Assembly: GCA_021378525.1 (NCBI GenBank)
Contig: JAACJW010000002.1
Span: 1 to 64,000 of the forward strand
From: Ureaplasma sp. Hg2
GTDB lineage: Bacteria > Bacillota_I > Bacilli_A > Mycoplasmatales > Mycoplasmoidaceae
DNA: 64,000 nt
Direction: 5' to 3'
In this document: positions 24,617-36,492 of the stretch, in pieces
How positions within the stretch are numbered: the stretch's first letter is position 1
Layout: each line of letters opens with the position of its first letter
Notes under the pieces: model-generated
What the model was told of the DNA's origin: nothing
What the model saw: the letters and a program-made list of their open reading frames with translations, nothing else
Databases searched by the model: none
Position numbers and translations under genes: made by a program

Positions 24617-25715
24617 GAATATGTTTTGCTATCAGAATAGCTAACTCCTCTTTTTGACAAGTAAATGGAATATCTGAATCATTTGTAATTAGATAACCAC
24701 TCGTAGTATCGCTTGCTAATGATGTTTGATTATTAGCAACCAATAAATCAACGTTCTTGTTTTGCTTTTTAGCTTTAGCGTTTGTTAAAAGATTATTACT
24801 TTCAAGTGCAAAACCAACATAAAATTTACTTGGATATTGAATGGTCAACATTTTTAAGATGTCAATTCCTTGATGATATTCAAACTGATGTTTAATATCT
24901 TTTTTAATTTTACCATTTATTTTTTCAAATATGAAATCACTGACCGCAATTGCTGAAATAAAGATATCGTTATTCACGATTTCTCTGATTACTAATGTTT
25001 CGTATTCTTTGACAGTACTACAAGGCAGCACTTTTATATTATAGTTATTGGTTAATGGGATATTAGCTGAAATCACAGTAACGTCATATATAAACTGCAA
25101 AGCCTTAATTAAAGCAATCCCCATTTTACCGCTACTATTAGCTTCGACATATCTCACATCATCAAGGTAAACCCTAGTTTTACCCATCGCTAATAACAAT
25201 TTAGTTTTATGGTTTTTATTAAGATAAAACGTAACATCATCAGGTTCAATAATATGCCCGATCCCTTTTGTCTTACAATAAAGATTGCCCTCTATAGGTC
25301 CGAGGAATCTTACACCTAGTTTTTGAAGTGAAATAATGTTGGCTTGATTAATCGGATTTAAATACATGGCTGAATTCATCGCAGGGCAAACAATTACTTT
25401 GTGTTGTAGAGCAACACTTAGAACTGTCGTAACTAAATCATCGGCGATACCATTTATGTATTTACCGATGACGTTGTATGTTGCTGGATAGATTAAAATT
25501 TGATCAGCTCAATTATTTAATTGAATATGAATTGGTTCTAGATCACTTGTAATTAGAGCGTTAGAAATGATATGTAAATCCTTAATAAGATTCATTTCAT
25601 TTGCTTGCTTGGTTAAAATTATTTTAATATTATAAATTGAAGATAACTGATCAATTAACTTAGGTAGCCGCTTTAGAGCGATGCTACTGCTAGCTAATAT
25701 TAATAGGTTTTTCAT
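24606..25715 (-). CDS. coaBC: Phosphopantothenoylcysteine decarboxylase / phosphopantothenate-cysteine ligase
   Basis: VCPAMNSAMYLNP (PxMNxxM), RFLGPIEGNLYCKTKGIGHIIEP, LLAMGKTRVYLDDVRYVEANSSGKMGIALIKAL. Confidence 0.9.
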
Positions 25716-27188
25716 TTAGTTTGTTGTTTCGTTTGTTGCTTCGTTGTAGTATAAATTAATGTTTTTAAATTTAAGTCTACTGCCATCAATTTTCATTACA
25801 TTAGTTGTTCTTATAGAAGGTTGGTGAACGTTTTTATATCTTCATGCTACATTGCTATCATCAACTGTTGAACTTCAGTTAGTTGTTCCACCTGAGTTAT
25901 ATTGAGTTGCTCTTGCTTGATGTTGGCTAATGTATTCTTGTTGGTCGAAGAATCGGTTGTGTCGTTCTAATAATTGACATAAACGAAGAAAATCATGATC
26001 TTTAATTAAAGGGTTTTGTTCTCCCATTTCGGCTAGGAAACCGGTAATGAAATGACTGATTTTAACTAATGTTTTTAATCGTTTTGATTGTTCATTAATT
26101 TTTTGTAAGATTTTATTTAACTCAACTTTTTCTAAACTAGTTTGTTGGATTGCATTTCTAGCTTCTTCAAGTTTAGAATTTGCATTATTAACATTTGCTC
26201 CATTTGTTGCTTCTGATAATGCCGCTTCTAATTCCTTAACATGTTGTCTTAAATTATTTAAATCTTCTTGATTAATTACAGATTTGTTTGCTAATTGAGT
26301 TTGTAATTCCGCAACTTGTTTTTTTAATTTATTTATTTCTTCGTTCTCATTTTGATTATCTTCATTCTCATATTGATTATCTTCGGGGCGATTATTAAGC
26401 ATGTCAGTTAATTCATCGTTTGTTGTTTTAAGTGTAACGATTTCACCTTCTAATTTTTCAATCGCAGAATTATCTTTTCTGTTTTCTGTTTCCATTGCTA
26501 ATTGATATTCTAAATCAGCGATTGTTTTAGTTAATTTTTCAACTTCGTTTTTATCGGTCTTAGACAATAAAAGTTTTTCTAATTCAGCAATTTTAAGTTT
26601 TAAGGCAGCAATGATATTCTTATTTTCTAATGATTCACCTTCAACTTGTTTGATTTTTTCATTGATTTCAGTAACAAGTTCTGGTGAAAAATCACGTTCT
26701 GTTCAATCAATCATACCACGGATAATGGTTGTGTTTTGAGGTATTTTACTACGATCAACATTATGCAAAAGATCTAGTTTTTTAAATGAAGTTTTGATCT
26801 TCTTTTTTTGTCCTGAATTTAAATTACCCGATTTAATTTCTTTTAATTCAGTCTCAACAGAATTAATCTCGTCCCTAATTCTAATACCTGATTCAGAAAT
26901 TGGTTTGTGTTGTAATTTACGAGCAATCACCCTTCCACCGTTATCTTTTTTCATATTAGTGACGTCATTTATTCTAGAGATTTGCTCTGTCATAAGCTCG
27001 TTTAGTTTAGCTATATCGATTGAACCATCAGATTTAGTAGCTTCCTCAAAAGCGTTTTCTTTAGCTTCTAAAATTCAATTTAGCGCTTTATCACTAACGA
27101 CTTGATACTTTACTTTTTTTTGATTTTCATCGTTTCCTTCCTGATCGATAATTTTGTTATTTTCGAATTTATTTTTTTCATCTGCCAT
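25716..27188 (-). CDS. Coiled-coil protein of unknown function (~490 aa)
   Basis: MADEKNKFENNKIIDQEGNDENQKKVKYQVVSDKALNW... plus long heptad-rich stretches (EEINKLKKQVAELQTQLANK); one frame joined across TGA. Confidence 0.85.
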
Positions 27189-27284
27189 GCTTGAATGTTC
27201 TCCTAATATAATGTGAATGTTTATAATAATATTATACTATGTAAGATAAAAGTACTTTGATAAAAAGGCAAGAATAAGCCAAAT

Positions 27285-27515
27285 TTATTAAAAACACCTA
27301 TTAAATCGGGTGAAACAAAAAAATATCAACCAATTTTTAATTTTTTATACAGAATATTGAAACCTTTTTAAATTTACTAAAAACACTATTAAATCATTCG
27401 AAAACGAATTTTATTTGTAGTTTAGATATAAGAAAAATAATAATTTGAAAAATTATTAGTAAAATATCAAATTATTGTTAAAAATACCTATTAAATCGGG
27501 CGAAAACGACTTATA
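27285..27515. repeat. Three spaced copies of ttAAAAACACCTATTAAATCGGGYGAAAAC
   Basis: Copies ending near 27317, 27405 and 27508, about 90-100 bp apart, in the divergent intergenic region. Confidence 0.75.
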
Positions 27516-27702
27516 ATCACTTTCGAATAAGCATTAAATTAGATTTTAAAAGCAATTAATTTCTATAGTTACGCTCTAAAAATACATTAAATATTTTTTA
27601 CTATACAATTATTTATATATAAGTGTTGCGCATGAAGGAACTAAAATTTTGCTATTCAAAGCACATTACTTAAGCTATTTATAAAATTTGCGGGGTATCC
27701 AT

Positions 27703-28572
27703 ATGACTGTGTTATGTATTAGCGGTAAAGCTAGTGGAAGTGAAGCTGAATTATTTCAGAATAATAAAAGTGTTTCAAAATTTTCTTTTGGGCAAGTTAA
27801 TCTAATTAATGATTACTATTTGTCACAAATCAATATTGATAAAGTTTTAGATGAATACAAAAATTACGATATTGATTTAATTATTTTAGGGATTGAAGGA
27901 ATTCATACGATTGTTAATCGTGGGACATCGCTATCGACCCACCTTGCTAAATTGCATGATGTAAAACATATTATTACATCACCGATTTGTTTGGCCCACA
28001 TTGCTCATTTTGGGTTTGAAGATGGTTTGGTTGTTGAATTAACGGATTCAAGTATTAGAGCGACACATGAAAAAAATAAAATAAGGTTATATTCAGCCTA
28101 TAACCGGATTGGGAGAAACTATTTAAGTTTTAATCGTTTAGGTTTTTTAACCTTAGATATCGCAACCTATTATGATGATTTCCAACCCAACCACCCCCTT
28201 TGCGTACAATTAGCAAAAAAATATAAATGTTCTCACCTACAAGGTGTGATGCATAAAATATACCGAGAAGCACCAGATATATTATCTGATATTGGGCGAT
28301 GGGCAATGCAGCACTTAGAATTTGAAGAGTTAAAGAAAATTCTAGTTGATCAAGTTAAGTTATTTTGTGCTGATGTTAATCAACACGAAGAAAAGGATGT
28401 TACTTTTGTCGGCGAACTAAGTCGCGATAAAATAGTTCAAGAATTAATTTTAAAAGAACTTCCAAATAAGAATGTTAAATTTAGTTCAATTCACAACACT
28501 AAAGCTGGTTTGCAAGTTGAAAATCCTAAATTTGAACTTGAAAAATGAAATAAAATTTATAAACCCAAATAG
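27703..28572 (+). CDS. BadF/BadG-type (N-acetylglucosamine kinase-like) ASKHA-fold protein
   Basis: MTVLCISGKASGSEAELFQ..., LIILGIEGIHTIVNRG, DGLVVELTDSSIRA; family assignment tentative. ATG preceded by gcggggtatcc. Confidence 0.45.
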
Positions 28573-28627
28573 TAATTAATTTTTATTAGTCAATGCTTCA
28601 TTGCTGTTACTATCTAAAATAATTATA

Positions 28628-28665
28628 ATGAAAAAAACTAGGTTCATCCCCTAGTTTTTTTCATT
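28628..28665. terminator. Bidirectional terminator
   Basis: AATGAAAAAAACTAGG-ttcatc-CCCTAGTTTTTTTCATT. Confidence 0.85.
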
Positions 28666-28683
28666 ATTTTATAGCTTCAAATT

Positions 28684-28989
28684 CTAATGATATGTTATCA
28701 ACTTATGCTTTTTATTTTTCTTATATTCCTTATAAATGAGTTTGGGATTTTTGGTTTTTAAAAAACTTGATAAGTTTCTAGAGTTACGACGTGTTTTCTC
28801 TAAATACTCAAACGTTAATTTAGCATCACTATAATTAACAATGTCCATCCCCTCACCACGTGAAGGCATTCGGTGCGATGTCTTCTTTTTATTGTAGTCA
28901 CTAATTCAAACTCTTTTAGGGTTAGGATTTTTAATCCATTCACCTTCAATTTTAAAAAAATAATTTGATCCTTCTTTTCTAACTTCCAT
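28684..28989 (-). CDS. Hypothetical protein (~101 aa)
   Basis: MEVRKEGSNYFFKIEGEWIKNPNPKRVWISDYNKKKTSHRMPSRGEG...; overlaps the 3' end of the hydrolase gene. Confidence 0.6.
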
Positions 28990-29827
28990 ATTCCATATTC
29001 CCATTCTTTAGTAAATGATTAACAAACCCCAATACTAAGGTGTTGTAAGTTTCAAAGTCTTCAATCATACTGCAATGTCCCGCCCCTTCAATTGTGGCGA
29101 TAGTTAATTTCTTATTATGACGAATAATATCTTGGTAATATTTTTTAGACAAATGGTAAGGAAAGATAGTGTCGTTGGTGCTGATGATAGCCAAAACCGG
29201 AATATCTATATTATCAAGGATATACTTGAGTTTAACATATAATTTAGGCTCAGCGATTGTTGCTCCAATTTTAATGTAGATTGACTTCCGTTCGAAGTAG
29301 CGATTAAATTCACTAATTATTTCGTCGCGGAGGGGACTCGTGTCTAAAACATGTTGATAATCATGGTAATTAGCATTTCCTAATTCGTTACTATCTTTAG
29401 TAAAGCCTAATTTAAAATATTTCAATAATTTATAGTTTAAGAAAATTGATGGATTAATACCATTTAATAAAATTATGCCGCGGACACGCCCCTTCAATTT
29501 TTTTGCAACCATAGTCGCCAAACCCGCTCCCATTGAATGGCCGACGATAACGATATCTTTGAAATCATATTTCAAAATAAAATCAATTATCTCATTCATA
29601 AAAAATTTAAAAGATTTTTTATGAATGTAATATGTTTCATCGAAATCACGATGATAACGAATGTTGAAACCGCAATAATTATAATCATCAAAATTATTTC
29701 TAGTGGCAAATAAATTATTGGCGCGATATGAAGAAGTGAAACCGTGTAAGTATAAAATTGTGGCTTTAGGTTCATTTTTTGATCACCGGATATACTCCAT
29801 TCCATTATCTATATTATCAAGCTTCAC
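28979..29827 (-). CDS. Alpha/beta hydrolase
   Basis: From GTG 29827: VKLDNIDNGMEYIRWSKNEPKATILYLHGFTSSYRANN..., IVIVGHSMGAGLATMVAKKL (GxSxG), IEGAGHCSMIED (His); RBS AAGGTGG. Confidence 0.85.
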
Positions 29828-29959
29828 AATATCACCACCTTCTTTTTTATCTTATAATATTATAAACCTTAATTGATTTCACTTTTCAATTAAGCACTAA
29901 ATGAATTATCTTTTAGGATATAATATAACAAATTAGATTTACTAAATTAAAGGATTAAC

Positions 29960-32900
29960 ATGAAATTACGTCATCATAAAGAATTGAAGCAAGAAACCAA
30001 AGAACTAATCGAAGTATCGAAAGCTGACCAAACCGATGTAGTTAAACCAACTAAAAAAGCAATTGAACAAAAAATGCTTAATTTAATTCAGGCTGATAGT
30101 CGTGACTATTGTGTTTTAACAAAATTAAATAAAAATCACATTGATCTATTCAAGTATACGAATGATGATAATTTGGATTTGTTTTTCAACGGTAGTAGTA
30201 AAGAGCTGAAGCTAACTTTCAATATTAATCAAAAGGATTTAAAAGATAAACTACAAGCAGCGACTGATGCCGCTGACTTTGAAAACATCGTTGATGAATT
30301 ACCTGTCAAAATAACGAAGGTAGATTTGAAATTATTATTAAAAAATTTTGAAGCAAATCATCAAGAAGTAGTTAATAAGATTTTAAACAACATTGAAAAT
30401 CTAGGTAAGTTTTTTCAACAACTTAATAAAAAAGCACGAACCATTGAAAACGATTGTGGGATTTGGCCATTATATATCGGCCGTTATTTTCTAAAAGGGA
30501 AACTAGTCAATGACTTAAAAATTAAAGCGCCTTTAATAATGTATCCGGTAGAAATTACTAAAAAACATGGTCAGTTAAGTTTGATTAAATTAGAATATGA
30601 ACCATCTATTAATGAAAAGATATTTGTTTTATTGAAACGGGAATTTCAATTTAGTGATTTTGATATCACTAATTTGCCACATTCTAATGACTTAGAAGCC
30701 ATCGTGAAAATGATTGAAGATAATATCAATAGTAAGATTGATTATGAAAGTGGCTTTGGCACTATTTTTAGAGAACCTAAAAATGATTTAAATGCGGAAA
30801 ACGAGGAGCCTGGATTTTCAATTGAAAATAGTAGTGTCCTAGGTATTTTTAGTCCCCGCGGTGGCGCTTTAAAATTAGATCTAGAACAAATTATTAAAAA
30901 GGGTGTCGAACCCTTTGATGGCCCAATGCCACATGATAAAAAATATTATTGCGACGAAGAAGCGGAATTAAGTGAGAACTTAATTGAAATTTCTAATCCC
31001 TTAAATATCTTTCAAAAGTATGCGGTACGTTCGGCCTTGCACCAAAATACCGTTATTCATGGACCACCAGGAACCGGTAAATCTGAAGTAATTGCCAATA
31101 TTATTGTTAATGCGATGATCGATCAAAAGCAAATTTTAATGGTATCTGAAAAGAAAGCGGCCCTTGATGTTCTTCAAGAACGTTTACAGCACCTTAATAA
31201 GTATTCGATTTCAATTTACGATACAACTAAAAATAAAGCATCTTTTTATAACAAAATAAAACACTTAGGTGAAATCTTGGGTAATTCGTGATATCCATTG
31301 GATGAATTAAGTAGCGTTTCTTTAAAAGAGGAAATAACAACTAACGATGAAATTCAAGCAAACTATGAAAATCAATTCGCATTAAGAAAACATATTAGTG
31401 AAATTATTAAGCTTTATGATATGAAAGATAAACATAACCATAGTTTTAAAGATTATTTAAAAATTAAAAGCTCTTTTAATCAAGATGTTTTTACCTCTAA
31501 GAGTGTTGATATTATCGATGTTGTTAACAATATCATGGATGATTATAGTTTTGCTGATATTGAAACTTTAATGATTGCAAAAAATAAAGTAAAAGATTTT
31601 CTTAATATTTATAATTTGACATACGATCGCATTGATGAATTAAAAACCGAACGAAATCTTTTAATTAAATATGATCGTCTTTATCAAATCATTGGAGAAT
31701 TAAGAAAAGGTGTTACTAAAACTAAACTAAAGCATAAAGAAACAAAGGAAGTTTTTGAGCAATATAATATTGTTAGTGATAACGAACTACTTGAATGTTT
31801 AGATGATGACTTAAATGTTTTAAATACAGCCCCTAATAAATATCGAGAATTCTTAGATGAGTTTAGTGAAATTTTAGATGATGAATTCTTAAAATTCCTT
31901 AGCCGAAATCGTAAGCATCATAAAAGTTTTTTAGCGGCCCATAGTAATGCTGATAATAAACATCAGGATTTTATTTTAAATAAATATCTAACTAAAAATG
32001 TTATCGTAACTGAAAAACCAATGTTTACATCAGCTAAAATAAAGGATTTGGATGTTAGCTTTTATGAAAAGCTTAATGCTATCAGAATGTATAGTGAAAT
32101 CCCTTTAACTAATAAAAAATATTTTCAACAGCTAGTTACTGAGAATGTCTTTATTGATGAAATCGGAGTTTTAATTTATTTTAATAATTGATTGTTAAAA
32201 CCATATATTAAAGAATTAGAAAAACTTCAATTAGATTTCATTGATAGCAAATCATATAATGTTATCGCCGATATCAATCTAGTCAGCGGTGATCTTGAAA
32301 AACTATATCAAATTGATTCTTATGAAAAAGATGTCATCAACCGAAATAAAGGATTGATGAATAAATTATTTTCACAACGAATTACTAATAGTTTAGAAGG
32401 TGAAAAACGTTATGCTGAAAAAACAATTGATATCATTGATGAAATCTACCTTCATTATTTAAGAAATCGTTTAAGTCAATTAGAAGATTTTGAAAAAAAT
32501 GAAATTAAGGACATTTTTCGTTTAGCTAATTTAAAGAACCATCATGCGCCAAGTAAGTTTATTAATCGTTATGAATGAGGCCTAAGAATTTTATTTCCAA
32601 TTTGAATCGCTAAACCAGAAACGGTCGCAGAATCGTTCCCACTAAATCCAAAAATGTTTGATTATGGGATTTATGATGAAGCTAGTCAAATGTTTTTAGA
32701 ACGTGCTTATCCTTTGGTTTACCGTTGTAAAATCAACATTGTCTCAGGTGATGAAAAGCAATTAAAGCCTTCTAGCTTTTTTGAAGCAAGAAGTAACTAC
32801 GAAGATGAGGACTATGAATTGAATGATACTGATATTGTTGATTCGTTATTAGAAAAGGCTCAAACTAGTTATTGAAATGAATTTCATTTAAAAAATCATT

Positions 32901-33853
32901 ATCGATCAATCCGTCAGGATTTGATTAATTTTAGCAACCGTTACATCTATGATAATAGTTTGGAATTTGCAACTATCAATGGAACTGCTGATAATGGGAT
33001 TAAAACCATTAATGTAACAGGCCTTTGAAATGAAGTGAATGAACAGGAGGCTGATGAAGTGATTGCTCAAATTGATAAAAATTATAGTAAGTACGATAAA
33101 ATATTAGTTATTACATTTGGCAGCAAACAAGCTGAATACATTGAGAATAAACTTTATAACTCCTTAAAAGGGAATGATAAACTATTAAAAAAATTAGAAA
33201 ACAACAAACTTGTTATAACTAATTTAGAAAACGTCCAAGGTAACGAAGGCGATTTAGTTATTTTATCAGTGTCTTATGGGCCACGTTCGCTCGGTGAGCG
33301 AGTAAAGAGTCAATTTGGACCATTGATAACCGATGGTGGTAAAAATCGTTTAAACGTGGCGATTACAAGAGCACGGAAGCATATGATTGTTGTTAAAAGT
33401 CTTTACGCTGATCAAATTACTTTAAATTTAGACAATGAGAATTTATTAGCCTTTAGAAACTTTATTAATTATGTTGATGACATCGAAGATAATTCAACGC
33501 GGAAAACAAACTATTTAAAGAAGAAACAATTTAATAGCAAGTTTGAAAGCTCTTTTCATGAAAAGTTATTAGAGATTATTCCTGATGATAAATACCGAGT
33601 TCTTTTAGACTATGATGTTGGTAGTCAAATAATGCAGTTTGCTATTAGAGCAAAGAACCAACAAAAAATTAGTTTGTTCTTTATTTTGGACTATAGTGGA
33701 AAACATAAAAATGTAGCTCAAATGTTAGAGAACATCGATAAGCAAAAATTCTTAAATAGTAGAGGTTATAACGTCATGAGAATTGAAGAATTTGAGTGAG
33801 AACTAAAACAAGGTGAATTGATTAATCAAATAAAGAATAAACTTAATATTTAA
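29960..33853 (+). CDS. Large SF1 DNA/RNA helicase (DUF4011-type) with C-terminal Vsr/REase-like domain
   Basis: TVIHGPPGTGKSEVIANIIVNAM, YDEASQM, SGDEKQLKPSSFF, NVQGNEGDLVILSVSYGP, RLNVAITRARKHMIVV; C-terminus ...FLNSRGYNVMRIEEFEW; five track ORFs in one frame. Confidence 0.88.
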
Positions 33854-33865
33854 TAGAATTTAATT

Positions 33866-35990
33866 TCCATTCGCAATATAAAACAATCGAAATATTAATT
33901 AACTGTAAAAGGGATTTATCGCTTTAAAGGAGATTAATATTTTTTTTACTTTAATTCACTGATATGTTCTAAAAATTTAATTACCATAAGATCATTTTAA
34001 GTTCGATATTAGACTAGTTGGGTCAAAAATTATAACTTTATAGGTGAGTACGCAAATGAAAGAGATAGTTATTAAGCAACCTAAATTATTATAAACATAA
34101 TAGTATTTATAATAATTTGATTTAGTGATATTTTTAAGTGGTGTCCATACGGGCTATCGAATTATACAATCGTAGCAATTGTTATGTATATGATCCTTAA
34201 ATAAATAATTACAAGTTTTAAACTAGATATTTAATAAGGGTAATCCAAGTGTTAAGTAGTTTTTGTTAAACTTCTATCTAGTAATATAATTTAAATAACC
34301 ATTATGTAAGAATCATTTACATGCGTGCTAAAACCGTTCGATACTACCACGCAACATATTTCAATCAAACCAATCACAATAAAACTTTGTAGGTAATAGC
34401 ATAATAGATAGATATCGGGTAATTTATAATAATTATCCAGTAAGATATATAATTTAGATTATAATTTATGCAATAATGATTTAAATAGCATGTAAAATTA
34501 TTAAAAATGTTGCATCAACATAATCCCTGAATGCAGGTTGAGGCGTTATAAGCTTCATTTGAACGAAATAAAGATACGTGCAAGTGTTATTTGATCAGAT
34601 ATTTACTGAATAGAAGTTGATTCATGCTATTAATAAAAAATAATAGCCATGATTTTCCCAATATCATAGTACTATAAATGGCTATTTATGGGAGTTATTT
34701 TGATAATATCCATTAAGTTACATAATTTACATGAACACTTTACTAAGAATGTTAAATTTCTAGCAAAAAATTGCTTAATACTTACATATATAATATGATC
34801 CAAACGGAAGTTAACACTTTGTAAGCGTTGTTTAGATGCGCTAGAGTAGCTAACTGAGACTAATATCGTGCTGAATAATAAGTATTTAGATGATTTGTTA
34901 ACATAGTAACCCCCTAATTAACCCATTTTATCGTAAATTATCCACTATGTTATATATTTTAAACATAAATTTATGTAGATTCAGTTTAAGAATAATCTAA
35001 AGGTTATTGAATATAGATATATAACTATGATCTAATCAAGTGTTTAACTCACAGTGAACCTACTTAAATTGGCTGGTGTCACTAATTTTCATTGTTCCTT
35101 CGGATATTTAATAAAACATACACAATCATATCATACTAACCTTAATAATCACGGTTGGAGGAATATATTTACGTTACATAAGACGTATTTATAGGAGTTT
35201 TATTAGAAATATCCACTATGTTACATAATTTAAGTAAATATTTTATCAATACCTGCAAAAAACGTATTATAAAAGCTATTAAATGTGCGCATCGGATATG
35301 ATCGAACCTAAGGATAATTCTTATAAAGGGTTGTTTAAATACACGATTCAGCTATTTTATTGTAGCTAATTAACTAGTTATTGAATTATAGTAATTTAAT
35401 ATCAATAAAATGTAAAAAAAAATAGTTATTTATTCAAGTTAGATTCGGTTTTATCGATGTTTTTTACTAAATTTCCATTAAGTTATATAATTTTGAATAA
35501 AATTTTTACAATAATAGCTTAAATACTTTCTAACGGACATTAAATATAAACACATTGGTATGATCTGATTACAATTTTAACTCCCTATATGCTTTGCTAA
35601 ATGCACCATAGTAACTAATTTGTACAAGAACTTCCTTTGCTTACTAAATTATCAGTGATTAATATTGATAATAGACATAATAAGACTATTACGGAATAAT
35701 ATACTTTAATTATAATTACGATATATTCGGGTTATTTATTACTAATTTCCATTATGCTACATAATTTTAAAGAGTATTTCATTAATAATGTTTAAGGGGC
35801 ATCTGAAAACTATTAAATATAAATACATTGATACGATCTAGCTGTAGGTTAATTTACTAAAGAGTGCAGTTTAAATGTCTAGAGTAACGGATGTAAAATT
35901 TATGCAAATTAGTTCATATTACATTTGATGTATACTTAGCGACACATACTAAGTAAACATATCATACTCTCGTACGCACGATGTGTGTTT
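33866..35990. repeat. Diverged tandem repeat array, ~230-290 bp period, non-coding
   Basis: Anchor TCCAYTAWGTTACATAATTT at 34436, 34709, 34941, 35212, 35474, 35748 (weaker at 33866, 34144); second conserved motif TATGATC about 85 bp later in several units. Confidence 0.75.
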
Positions 35991-36117
35991 GTGAAAGCAC
36001 ATTAACACACACATACATAAAAGATGGAAAAACGATCACTTTTATAACAGTTTTAAGTTATATTTTAGTAAAAATACATAAAAAACGTACATATTAAAAT
36101 TACAATATTAAAAAAAC

Positions 36118-36140
36118 TAATTATATATTATATATAATTA
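36118..36140. repeat. Perfect AT palindrome
   Basis: TAATTATATA-TTA-TATATAATTA. Confidence 0.85.
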
Positions 36141-36466
36141 CTTTCAAGTTAATGATTTTTTTGTAGACTAAACGCGCGTTATAAAGCACGCACGCACTCA
36201 TATAAAAAAACCAAAATTGCAGAGATTTGAGAATAATTAAACCGTTTTTAAGGGACGTAAGCAGCACGATCTTATAATGTTTAGCAAAATAGGTTTATAA
36301 AGCCCTAATACTACTTAAAATGTCTTGTAGGGGGTAATTTAGTAATGTTTTAGCTCGCAATAATGTTATTTTTGTACTTTATTCTGAAATAATATCTTTT
36401 AAAGAATACTATTTGCTTAAAAAGATTAGATTATAAGATCTGTAATATCTTGTTGAATTAGAATGT

Positions 36467-36492
36467 CTAATTATATATAAATATATAATTAG
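36467..36492. repeat. Perfect AT palindrome sharing its core with 36118-36140
   Basis: CTAATTATATAT-AA-ATATATAATTAG. Confidence 0.85.

Noticed and set aside
27285-27515. Three spaced repeats considered as a CRISPR array
   Set aside because: Only three diverged copies with ~60-70 bp AT-rich spacers; no cas genes in the window.
29596-29805. Minus-strand ORF MEWSISGDQKMNLKPQFYTYTVSLLHIAPIIYLPL
   Set aside because: It is out of frame with the hydrolase, whose own frame continues upstream as MEYIRWSKNEPKATILYLHGFTSSY; chance overlap.
33866-35990. Tandem array considered as CRISPR or rRNA/tRNA cluster
   Set aside because: Unit length ~260 bp with homology spread through the whole unit; no tRNA cloverleaf or rRNA signature recognised.
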